Positions 1 to 6,913 of a stretch of DNA of 36,595 bases are shown in pieces (the first letter of the stretch is position 1; each line of letters starts with the position of its first letter). Source of the DNA: a virus; IMG/VR virus record IMGVR_UViG_3300004369_000054, positions 1 through 36,595 of that record. The stretch is one strand, 5' to 3'. Position numbers and translations under genes: made by a program. The notes below the pieces were generated by a model. The model did not search any database and was not told where the DNA came from. It worked only from the letters and a program-made list of their open reading frames with translations.

Positions 1-370
1 GATAGGCCGTGACCGCCTCCTCTAACATCTTATTGTCGCTTTGACGCTCTCCAATGGTTTGCAGTGCACCACCCAGATTATTTTGCGTCCTCGCCCACTG
101 AAGCGGCACTTCTTCTTGGGTACGTTCTTTTAAAGCTTCACGATAGGCCGTGACCGCCTCCTCTAACATCTTATTGTCGCTTTGACGCTCTCCAATGGTT
201 TGCAGTGCACCACCCAGATTATTTTGCGTCATCGCCCAATCAAGCGGCACTTTTTCTTGGGTATATTCTTTTAAGGCTTCACGATAGGCCGTGACCGCCT
301 CCTCTAACATCTTATTGTCGCTTTGACGCTTTCCAATGGTTTGCAGTGCATTACCCAGATTATTTTGCGT
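1..370 (-). repeat. 141-bp tandem TPR-coding repeats
   Basis: The same sequence begins at 1, 142 and 283, an exact 141-bp period (47 codons). The first two units differ at about 7 positions. The third matches for roughly 90 bp and then diverges. Such low divergence suggests recent duplication or gene conversion between repeats. Confidence 0.9.
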
Positions 371-1234
371 CTCCGCCCAATCATAGGGAAAGTCAGCCTG
401 TGGGGCGAGTGCCAAAGCTTGCTTATAAACCGCTATAGCATCAACCAGTGCCTGATTATCAGCTTTATATTCTCCATGTTGTTGTAAAGCATTAGCTTGA
501 TCAATAAGATAGCTCCAACGCATATAATTATTGCTGGCAGGCACACGTTTTTGTGCTTGTGCAAAATAGTCTGCTGCTTCCAAATAACGCAGTTGTACAA
601 GGCTGATATCGGCAATGCGGGAAAGATTTGCTGCTGATTGCAACTGGCGTTTTTCAATATCGGCAATGTCAATATCATCTGCCTGTTTTAGAATCTCCTT
701 TGCTTCATCATATCTGCCTGCCTCAAAAGCTTCTTCCGCCTGTTTATATAAAGCCCTTACGGCAGTGGAAGTATCGGCAGGAAGATTTGCCAGCTGATTC
801 TTTAATTCCAGATATTTAGCAGCAATTTCCTGTAATTTTACCCCATGCTGCTCTGGCGGTACATTCTGCTCTTGCAAAATTTTAAAGAAGCTCTTAACCG
901 CATCAACAGACACATTATACTTCTGACTAATATCTTGGATTTCTTTATCTTTGTAGTTTATGACAATATCCTTGGTTTTGATGGCGTCTTCTTGTTGTTT
1001 TAATAATGTTTCAACGCCCTCTGATTTAAGACCATTATGACTGTTAATAGTACTGCCAATTATATCACCACCAACTGCAATACCACCTTTTTCCGCCTTA
1101 ATTGTAGGCTTATCGTCAGCCACTAAAGGAGCCATGATAGTAGCTAAAGCAGAAATAATTGCTGCAATAAGCACAACCTTATTCCCTTTGGATAATCCTA
1201 AAAACCAATTTAGTATGTTAGTTATAAAACTCAT
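1..1234 (-). CDS. Membrane-anchored TPR repeat protein, 3' end outside window
   Basis: Reading leftward from the ATG at 1234 gives 411 open codons that run off the window edge, so the C-terminus is missing. A hydrophobic segment at about residues 17-39 (GNKVVLIAAIISALATIMAP) should anchor the protein. It is followed by a glycine-rich stretch, GGIAVGGDIIGSTINS, of a kind I associate with repeat-containing signalling proteins. Next come a helical linker and TPR-type helices. From about residue 265 the TPRs become 47-residue units with the pattern DWAxTQNNLGxALQTIGxRQSDN. The start is supported by CGGGGAAA just before the ATG. TPR arrays bind proteins, and this repeat style is often paired with a C-terminal effector such as a peptidase, but any such domain lies outside the window. 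It could be a host gene or prophage cargo. Confidence 0.85.
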   Translation of the reverse strand, partial: MSFITNILNWFLGLSKGNKVVLIAAIISALATIMAPLVADDKPTIKAEKGGIAVGGDIIGSTINSHNGLKSEGVETLLKQQEDAIKTKDIVINYKDKEIQDISQKYNVSVDAVKSFFKILQEQNVPPEQHGVKLQEIAAKYLELKNQLANLPADTSTAVRALYKQAEEAFEAGRYDEAKEILKQADDIDIADIEKRQLQSAANLSRIADISLVQLRYLEAADYFAQAQKRVPASNNYMRWSYLIDQANALQQHGEYKADNQALVDAIAVYKQALALAPQADFPYDWAETQNNLGNALQTIGKRQSDNKMLEEAVTAYREALKEYTQEKVPLDWAMTQNNLGGALQTIGERQSDNKMLEEAVTAYREALKERTQEEVPLQWARTQNNLGGALQTIGERQSDNKMLEEAVTAY

Positions 1235-1349
1235 TTTCCCCGTAAAATTATCTTAAAGTATTTCCCTCCCTTTCGTGGTGGGGGAGGAGGCTATAACTTG
1301 AAGTAAAGAAAATAGTCGAAAAAAAAACTATTAGCAAATAAATATGTGT

Positions 1350-1386
1350 AACTCCCCAACAAATGGGTAATAGTTGGGGAGTTTTT
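1350..1386 (+). terminator. Rho-independent terminator
   Basis: AACTCCCCAAC at 1350-1360 pairs perfectly with GTTGGGGAGTT at 1373-1383, followed by T residues. The T-run lies on the plus-strand side, so it would end rightward transcription. No rightward gene is visible immediately upstream. Confidence 0.6.
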
Positions 1387-1664
1387 GACGCGGATTTATC
1401 TCGTGTAAAGCCGCATAAAACCTAGTGTTTTTGTGCATGGCGTTTCTGAAACCACGAAAAGACTGGATTCTAACAGCCCAAGTATTGAAGGAATAGCCCT
1501 TAAACTTAGGAAGAAATCAGGGGGACGTTGCCACCTTCTTTTTCACGAAGTTGATAAACGCCCCGTTTGCGTTCTTGGGCTGGAATCCTCCTATAAGCGA
1601 GAGCGTGAATTGTTCTTGTATGGCGTAGAAATCCCAGCCAGTCCGAGCCTCCGTAACAATACGC

Positions 1665-1694
1665 CTATAGCATTTCAATCTTGAAATGCTATAG
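1665..1694. repeat. Perfect inverted repeat, two CTATAG-type ends back to back
   Basis: CTATAGCATTTCAA and its exact complement are separated by only TC, giving a 14-bp perfect stem. It is followed by GAATTTTTT, so it could end rightward transcripts. Each half resembles the termini of the MITE-like element at 15887-16027 (CTATAGTGTTTC and CTATAGTATTTC), which suggests a shared mobile-element end. Confidence 0.6.
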
Positions 1695-1836
1695 AATTTT
1701 TTGTCAGGTTTGATTGAGCAAGTAAGGAAGTAGGCAATCAAATAACCGTCAAATAAGTAACCGTTTGTTATATGTAATTATTTAGCATGTCGGTGAAATG
1801 TATTTCGTTGACATATCAAAAAGAAACAACGATTAA

Positions 1837-2415
1837 TTATTTAATCTGCACCCTATCACCCAAGAACGGATATTTAATTACATCAGCAGGGGTTGCCTCG
1901 CTCGTATTATAATCCCTCGGCAATAACCCGATATGTTCAAATGCCGCTGCTACAAGCTCACTGCAAAAGAGTTTTTCGTGATTTTCCACGTTAGCGAACA
2001 ATATATCGAATAAGTCACACCCTGCCCCTATCGCTCCAAGTGTATCATATTCTATCTGCATTTTATGCAACATCATCAAGAATATTACAAGCTTGGCTTT
2101 CTCTCCTTCGGATAATGGATTGCGTACCCTTCGCCAATACACTTGACCGCTATAATCATTCATGCGGTCACTTAAATATTGAATCTGAACGCCCTTGAAT
2201 AGCTTTCCTGTGTATATATCGGGCAAGTTGTTTAAAGATGTGCTTTCGATTATTAAAACTCTTTCCTTGCCGTCTAGCAATTGTTTTTTTAAGACCATTG
2301 CAACATGTGAAATATCACTGTCGGTTTTGGCTTTTATAATATTTGAAATATCACTTTTTCCGGAAAAAGATATAACGTCACCGGTTTTCATCCTGCTTCT
2401 TACGTTTTCATACAT
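1837..2415 (-). CDS. YiiX/YebB-type NlpC/P60-like papain-fold peptidase, probable lysis enzyme
   Basis: The 192-aa product begins with GDVISFSGKSDIS and has the permuted NlpC/P60 (YaeF/YiiX-like) arrangement. The order is GD near the N-terminus, a catalytic-type His in SHVAMVLK (about residue 37), then the Cys in LFCSELVAAAFEHIGLLP (about residue 150). Members of this family hydrolyse amide bonds in peptidoglycan or lipids. As the last gene of the late operon, next to a DUF5675 protein and a small membrane protein, it most likely acts in host wall degradation at lysis. Its start overlaps the previous gene by 8 nt. No signal peptide is visible, so release would need a holin. Peptidase fold is likely; substrate is inferred. 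Confidence 0.75.
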   Translation of the reverse strand: MYENVRSRMKTGDVISFSGKSDISNIIKAKTDSDISHVAMVLKKQLLDGKERVLIIESTSLNNLPDIYTGKLFKGVQIQYLSDRMNDYSGQVYWRRVRNPLSEGEKAKLVIFLMMLHKMQIEYDTLGAIGAGCDLFDILFANVENHEKLFCSELVAAAFEHIGLLPRDYNTSEATPADVIKYPFLGDRVQIK

Positions 2416-2833
2416 AATTTTTACCTTTGATTATTAATTTAAAATTACTAGGATATCCGATTACGTCTTTAATCTGCCTAATGGCATTTTTAGAGCTATA
2501 TACTGCCTTTTCAGGATTGCCGTTTAGATGCATATAGCCACAACCTAGACCCACGGCAATACAACCTTTTACATCTAACGCCCAGTTGCCGTGATGAAAT
2601 AGTATTTTACTCCGATTCTTCACATTCTGAACCTCCCAAACATCGGGATATTTATCGGATGAGTAAGGCTTAACAACATACTCACCTTCAGGTATGCAGC
2701 TTTCAAAAGGCTGATTATTTAAATCAGGCCTTTCTATCGTATTCCATACAGGATTATCCCTACCTTTCACGTACATAAGCCCCATTGTCGCATCTTTAAA
2801 ATACGACCTTTCAATAATTAATGTTTCCACCAA
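2408..2833 (-). CDS. DUF5675 family protein
   Basis: The 141-aa product contains the sequence signature I associate with DUF5675: VWNTIERPDLNNQP, CIPEGEYVVKPY, WEVQNV, ILFHHGNWALDVKGCIAVG and the final NFKLIIKG. These small proteins are common in the lysis or tail end of phage and prophage genomes; their biochemical role is not established. The start is TTG at 2833 directly after the preceding TGA, or the adjacent GTG at 2830; no ATG fits. It overlaps the following peptidase gene by 8 nt, so the two are probably translationally coupled. Confidence 0.7.
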   Translation of the reverse strand: MVETLIIERSYFKDATMGLMYVKGRDNPVWNTIERPDLNNQPFESCIPEGEYVVKPYSSDKYPDVWEVQNVKNRSKILFHHGNWALDVKGCIAVGLGCGYMHLNGNPEKAVYSSKNAIRQIKDVIGYPSNFKLIIKGKNYV

Positions 2834-3097
2834 TCAACCGCCTAATATTATGTTTTTTAATTTTGAGAATGCTCCGGCAACAAAGCCTATAACGATTGAA
2901 ACAATTGCAATATGGCTCATAGTCGAACGCATATCTGATATTCGCTTATGAATTGCATTGTGTTCGGATTTATCACTTTTTTCATGGTTATCACGCCATT
3001 TATTTATTTCATCAAGTTTTGACAGCACAAGCTTCATATCACCTTTTACTTCCGTCATTAATATATGAAGTTGTGCATTTGTAGGTTCATCGCTCAT
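2834..3097 (-). CDS. Small tail-anchored membrane protein, holin/XhlA-like
   Basis: An 87-aa protein has a charged helical N-terminus (TEVKGDMKLVLSKLDEINKWRDNHEK) likely to form a coiled coil and a single C-terminal membrane segment, HIAIVSIVIGFVAGAFSKL (about residues 62-80). This layout matches haemolysin-XhlA-like phage proteins that work with holins. The gene sits between the hydrolase and the DUF5675/peptidase genes, which fits a role in membrane permeabilisation at lysis. The holin assignment is inferred from topology and position, not from a recognised signature. Confidence 0.6.
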   Translation of the reverse strand: MSDEPTNAQLHILMTEVKGDMKLVLSKLDEINKWRDNHEKSDKSEHNAIHKRISDMRSTMSHIAIVSIVIGFVAGAFSKLKNIILGG

Positions 3098-3099
3098 TA

Positions 3100-3789
3100 C
3101 TAACCCACAAATAATTTAAGCCTTTGGTCAAAATTCGGGTATATTGACTTTAGCTCGTCCCAAGTATGATATGTAGAATTCGGATCCTGCAATTTTTTAT
3201 TTAGCAAAATAGATTCCAAAACTTCGGCAGAATCTTTAAATTTTTCTATAGTCACATCTAAAGCCTCATAAATAGCACTTCCGCTATATGGAACTATAGA
3301 ATCTAATTGATGGTTAATCGTCAGAATTCTACCTGTAAAATCAAAATCTTCAGGGCTATTATAAGTTCCTGATACGCTGACAAGAAAATCAACACTCATT
3401 TCATCAATATGAGAAAGCAACCTCATCGCCGCCATAGCACCGTTAGAAGCACTTATAATACCCCCGTTTTTGTATGACAATCCGTACTGTTTTAAAAATT
3501 CTTCAAGCAAATCACTCAAGAATCTGTTATCAACCTTCTCCTCGTCTTTAAGCCGCCAACCTCTGTGAACTAAATTGCCGTTTGCGTCCGCAAGGATTTT
3601 ATCTCCTTGTGCAAAACAAATATAATGCTCCGGAAATAAAGTTTGTAAGGCTGTTGTAGCCTTCATTTGGTCAGGACTTCCATAGCCTCCGTGTAGGGAT
3701 AAAATCCACTTACCGTTAGGATTGACAGGCTCTACAATCACATTCTCACGGTTAACACCATTGGCATCTTGCAATGTTAATATTGACAT
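3100..3789 (-). CDS. Alpha/beta hydrolase in the tail-lysis cassette
   Basis: A 229-aa single-domain hydrolase. The oxyanion-hole motif is LHGGYG (residues 32-37). The nucleophile elbow is SASNG with Ser115, a variant of GxSxG. A likely acid is Asp163 in NHQLDSIVPY, and the likely base is His208 in STYHTW, so a complete triad can be drawn. It resembles small esterases of the LpqC/depolymerase type. It starts from ATG with a good AGGAG upstream. Lying between the tail fibre genes and the lysis genes, it may be a virion-associated deacetylase or esterase that trims host surface glycans, or a lysis esterase. The substrate is unknown. Confidence 0.7.
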   Translation of the reverse strand: MSILTLQDANGVNRENVIVEPVNPNGKWILSLHGGYGSPDQMKATTALQTLFPEHYICFAQGDKILADANGNLVHRGWRLKDEEKVDNRFLSDLLEEFLKQYGLSYKNGGIISASNGAMAAMRLLSHIDEMSVDFLVSVSGTYNSPEDFDFTGRILTINHQLDSIVPYSGSAIYEALDVTIEKFKDSAEVLESILLNKKLQDPNSTYHTWDELKSIYPNFDQRLKLFVG

Positions 3790-3833
3790 AATTATCTCCT
3801 ATAAAAATGAATTTCTAATACGGCTTAATTTAC

Positions 3834-5126
3834 TTACAATCCGTTATTTGCACTGGAATATCTTAGCCAAATGGAACCTTGTTTGATTAACTTAATAGAG
3901 TCTAACAAATTATCTAATGAGAAGTCCGCACCTAACCAAATATTGCCGGTGCCATTTTTTACAACAACAGTCCTTGCACTTGATAAAGCTCGCAAACAAA
4001 CTGTGTCACCCTCGGTTCCGCCGGTTATAGTGTCAAGATCGTCAGAGGCGGCTGCACTCTCCGTATCGACTATAATATTTGAGCTGCTTATTGATATAGC
4101 TCCCGAAGAAATAGTCTTATTTATTGCTGCACCGATATTTAAAAATCCGCTAACAGCAACATTGCCACCTGTTATAGATACGTTATCAGAATCTTGGGTA
4201 GCAAGGGTTCCCAGACCTGAAACTTGACTTTCTGCAATAGATAAAGCAGCCTGATGCTGAGTAACACTTGATTCGGATATCCTCTCATCTGCAAATGTTC
4301 CGCTTGCGACATCTGATGCCGCTAAAATTACGGCTCCGGTCTTGCCGGCAACCGACAACACAGCGTCTGTATAATCAAGTTTTAGCCAGTTAGCTGCATA
4401 TGTTGAAGTTGAGGCATTATCGGTAATAGCAACTATACGGTCATTTGCCGTAAATTCTACGCTATCGACCGTTCCATCCGTTGATACTATATAGCTATCA
4501 CCTGCCTGAGCAGTTCCGCCTCCGGGAAAGCTTCCTGCCGAAGCGTCCCACGATCCTTTCAAAACCACCGAAGCATCAAGCTCATTAACTCTTGATTCTA
4601 TAGCATCTAAATCAACCGCCTGTGTTACGGTGATATAATCTAATTTAGTGCCGTCTGCGGCAACGTCACGACCGTCTACCGTACCACCTACGGTTATATT
4701 ACCGCCGATATCTATTGCATCACTATAAACGTTTGCAAATCTAAACGAGGCACTTCCAATATTGTAGGCACTATCCGTATCAGGTACAACATTTGAATCA
4801 ACAGCATCACTCCAAGAATCGCCGCCACCGGCACCCAAATCAACATTAGTGCCACCTATTCTTCCAAATAATTGATTAGTCGAGCTATTATACCAAATAT
4901 CCGCATTAGCTAATGTTGCCGGGTTTCCGGCATAAGAACCTGCATTCATTCCTGCGTTATCAGAGTCAGGACTGAAGGTTTGCTTTTTACCCGCTTGATA
5001 AGAACCTACAGCATTATAATCAACCAGAGTCGTTGAGTTATTGAATCCACCGACAACAACATTTATCGTATCGCTATCTTCCTCAACAACAATACCACCA
5101 TTTACTACAATTGTAATATTAGACAT
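3834..5126 (-). CDS. Tail fibre protein
   Basis: The 430-aa product is rich in Ala, Ser, Gly, Asp and Thr and in short beta-type repeats typical of trimeric fibres. It contains the pattern ATLANADIWYNSSTNQLFGRIGG (about residues 70-92, shown in part) seen in fibre or particle proteins. It also has DTDSAYNIGSASFRFANVYS, a repeat found in phage fibre shafts, and a coiled stretch at SRVNELDASVVLKGSWDAS. The C-terminal third (NIIVDTESAAASDDLDTITGG) looks like a beta-rich tip. Position after the baseplate genes supports a role in host adsorption. Receptor and exact architecture are unknown. Confidence 0.7.
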   Translation of the reverse strand: MSNITIVVNGGIVVEEDSDTINVVVGGFNNSTTLVDYNAVGSYQAGKKQTFSPDSDNAGMNAGSYAGNPATLANADIWYNSSTNQLFGRIGGTNVDLGAGGGDSWSDAVDSNVVPDTDSAYNIGSASFRFANVYSDAIDIGGNITVGGTVDGRDVAADGTKLDYITVTQAVDLDAIESRVNELDASVVLKGSWDASAGSFPGGGTAQAGDSYIVSTDGTVDSVEFTANDRIVAITDNASTSTYAANWLKLDYTDAVLSVAGKTGAVILAASDVASGTFADERISESSVTQHQAALSIAESQVSGLGTLATQDSDNVSITGGNVAVSGFLNIGAAINKTISSGAISISSSNIIVDTESAAASDDLDTITGGTEGDTVCLRALSSARTVVVKNGTGNIWLGADFSLDNLLDSIKLIKQGSIWLRYSSANNGL

Positions 5127-5134
5127 TTACTACC

Positions 5135-5479
5135 CTAATCAATAAACTCAATAGTCCCTTCCAAAAACTTCCAATCAAGCGAACCATCATCGCTGTCAGA
5201 AAGAACCGTGGTGTAAAAAGCCGCATCATGGGTTATATTAACCGTGTCACTTTTCGGGATATCGAAAGAAACATTGCTTGTTCCTTGTGTTATAGTGCCT
5301 GCAAGGGTAAATAAAGATTCACCTCCCCTTTTATCGGTAACAAACATTTCAGCGGTATTATAAATTGATAAATCCCTTTTTACACCATTGGCGTAATCAT
5401 CATAAATCGTAAAGTTTTTATTAGTTAAACTTCCTTTTTTAAGCGAAAAGCTATGTTCACCGATATGCTTCGTTGTCAT
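5135..5479 (-). CDS. Small baseplate/fibre-associated protein, BppU-like
   Basis: A 114-aa soluble protein without membrane segments or cysteines. Its pattern of an initial fibre-like strand, AEMFVTDKRGGESLFTLAGTI and VSFDIPKSDTVNI resembles N-terminal domains of upper baseplate proteins (DUF2479/BppU type). That similarity is by eye only. It lies between the chaperone-like gene and the tail fibre gene in the same minus-strand run, with 8 bp to the fibre gene, so a virion or fibre-attachment role is likely. Confidence 0.5.
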   Translation of the reverse strand: MTTKHIGEHSFSLKKGSLTNKNFTIYDDYANGVKRDLSIYNTAEMFVTDKRGGESLFTLAGTITQGTSNVSFDIPKSDTVNITHDAAFYTTVLSDSDDGSLDWKFLEGTIEFID

Positions 5480-5508
5480 AATTGATACTGTTTTAATATC
5501 TATAAAAA

Positions 5509-6327
5509 TTAATTTTCTAATACCGGATGCGACAATTTTTTTATCTCTTCAAAATCGCTAAGATTATTCAATTCAATCTGACATTCTTGAGGAACATCAA
5601 GCAATATCTGCCTCTTTTTCATAAGCTCTTTAATTTTGGCTTTGTTTTTATCACGCTCGGCTACGATCAAATCCTTGTCTAATTCTTCTAACTTACGGTT
5701 TCTGATTAATCGAATTTTTTCCAGTTTTATAGCTCTCGCTTTACTTATATCAACCAAAACAACGTTATTTTCTTTATTATAAAAAAGTGAATCAAAATAA
5801 TATGCATAGTCTTTTGGTAAATCGCACCGATTTATGATTGCAAAGTTGAATTTGTTTTTTAATTCTTCTATCGAATTTCTATTTAAAAATGCAAGTGCCG
5901 TTTCTTCAGTGTAATATTCTTTCTTTTGATTTTCCGGATTTATCAAATAGTTTACAGTAATATTACCTTTGTCGACTTGTTCTTGTATTGAACTTATTTT
6001 GCTATAGTTCGGCTTCTGAACTTTTATTATTTTATTTAAATTATCGTAAACTATTACCTCTGTAAAAATGCCGTTAATTTTTTTTCTAACCAGTTCTTGA
6101 GTAGGCTCTACCTTTTCATCAACAATTTCATAAGTTATAAGTTCGTTTATATCTGATACGCCCAACATAATCCTGTCTAGTAATATCCTTATGTCCTCGA
6201 TACTCTTTACGGCAACTTCAAAAATGCTTTTGCCGTATCTTTCTTGACTTTTTGAAGGAAATATTATGGAACTAACGGAAAAATCGTTTTTATAAGTTAT
6301 TATAGTTTGATTTGTTAACTTATTCAT
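5509..6327 (-). CDS. Hypothetical tail-region protein with charged C-terminal helix
   Basis: About 272 aa, Lys/Asn/Ile-rich. No catalytic motif is visible. The C-terminal section, KARAIKLEKIRLIRNRKLEELDKDL followed by KKRQILLDVPQ (given in part), matches the recurring C-terminal helix of phage tail or fibre-assembly proteins that ends in RQxLLDVP. This suggests a structural or chaperone role. The open frame extends upstream to an ATG at 6348 inside the previous gene. The MNKLTNQ start at 6327, just after that gene's stop and behind GGGAG, is preferred. Its base composition is more AT-rich than its neighbours, which may mark a later acquisition. Confidence 0.6.
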   Translation of the reverse strand: MNKLTNQTIITYKNDFSVSSIIFPSKSQERYGKSIFEVAVKSIEDIRILLDRIMLGVSDINELITYEIVDEKVEPTQELVRKKINGIFTEVIVYDNLNKIIKVQKPNYSKISSIQEQVDKGNITVNYLINPENQKKEYYTEETALAFLNRNSIEELKNKFNFAIINRCDLPKDYAYYFDSLFYNKENNVVLVDISKARAIKLEKIRLIRNRKLEELDKDLIVAERDKNKAKIKELMKKRQILLDVPQECQIELNNLSDFEEIKKLSHPVLEN

Positions 6328-6331
6328 AGTC

Positions 6332-6913
6332 TTAATTATCTCCCGCAAACATCATGTGAACTTCTGTATTACCGGTATTTTCAGTGCCATCATCCTGATG
6401 CACAGTAACGTAATATTGAGTTGTCGTTTGACTGTTGTTAGTCCCAATGCTCAGCATATTACCTTGTCCTCCGGCTTGCTGAGAAGGTATCCCTGAACCA
6501 ACGTAATTAGCGTTGGAAAACGCACTATCAAAAGTAACACGCAACTCTGTGCCAGTCACTATCGCGACAGAACTTACTCCGAAATCGTCAACTATCGTTT
6601 CAGACGAATTCCATTTAACCCACGCCTTAACAGTCTGAACATCAGATGCTAACTTCGCTTGCGTTATAGCACCATTATTTATATTTGCCGTATTTACAGC
6701 ATTACTTCCAAGTTCCGATGAACCCACAGCACCGGCAGCAATGGCATTAGCTGTAACGCTGTCGGTGTCTAACGCCGCAGCTTGAATTTTAGGAGCACCG
6801 CTCGCACCTTCAGTAATAGCAATAGGATTGTCACGCAGTTTATTCATCAAGCTAGTTGTAACAGGGCTATCAACATCAATATCCGTGTTGTTTATAGTAG
6901 TATAAGTTGTCAT
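6332..6913 (-). CDS. Short tail fibre/receptor-type structural protein
   Basis: A 193-aa protein with an N-terminal coiled segment, MNKLRDNPIAITEGASGAPK, then repeats typical of phage fibre shafts: ALDTDSVTANAIAAGAVGSSELGS, AVNTANINNGAITQAKLAS (given in part). A C-terminal beta domain follows (VKAWVKWNS...EVHMMFAGDN). The N-terminal form DSPVTTSLMNKLRDNP recurs in alphaproteobacterial phage tail genes. The ATG at 6913 overlaps the stop of the previous gene (ATGA), with GGAAAATAAT before it, and is chosen over an in-frame ATG at 6925. Confidence 0.7.
   Translation of the reverse strand: MTTYTTINNTDIDVDSPVTTSLMNKLRDNPIAITEGASGAPKIQAAALDTDSVTANAIAAGAVGSSELGSNAVNTANINNGAITQAKLASDVQTVKAWVKWNSSETIVDDFGVSSVAIVTGTELRVTFDSAFSNANYVGSGIPSQQAGGQGNMLSIGTNNSQTTTQYYVTVHQDDGTENTGNTEVHMMFAGDN

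Larger units (their letters stand above)
1235..1836. other. Intergenic region without a convincing gene
   Basis: About 600 bp separate the TPR gene from the phage lysis cassette. It holds a terminator at 1350-1386 and a perfect inverted repeat at 1665-1694. Overlapping open frames of 83 codons (plus, 1433-1684) and 74 codons (minus, 1517-1741) also occur. Neither has a recognisable domain or a clear ribosome binding site, so neither is called as a gene. No copy of the tRNA-Thr 3' end, which would mark the other prophage end, was found here. Confidence 0.6.

Noticed and set aside
1-370. CRISPR array
   Set aside because: The repeats are 141 bp, in frame, with no spacers, and encode TPR units.
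3871-4227. 118-codon plus-strand frame
   Set aside because: It is opposite the tail fibre gene, with no binding site or domain; a shadow of the fibre repeats.
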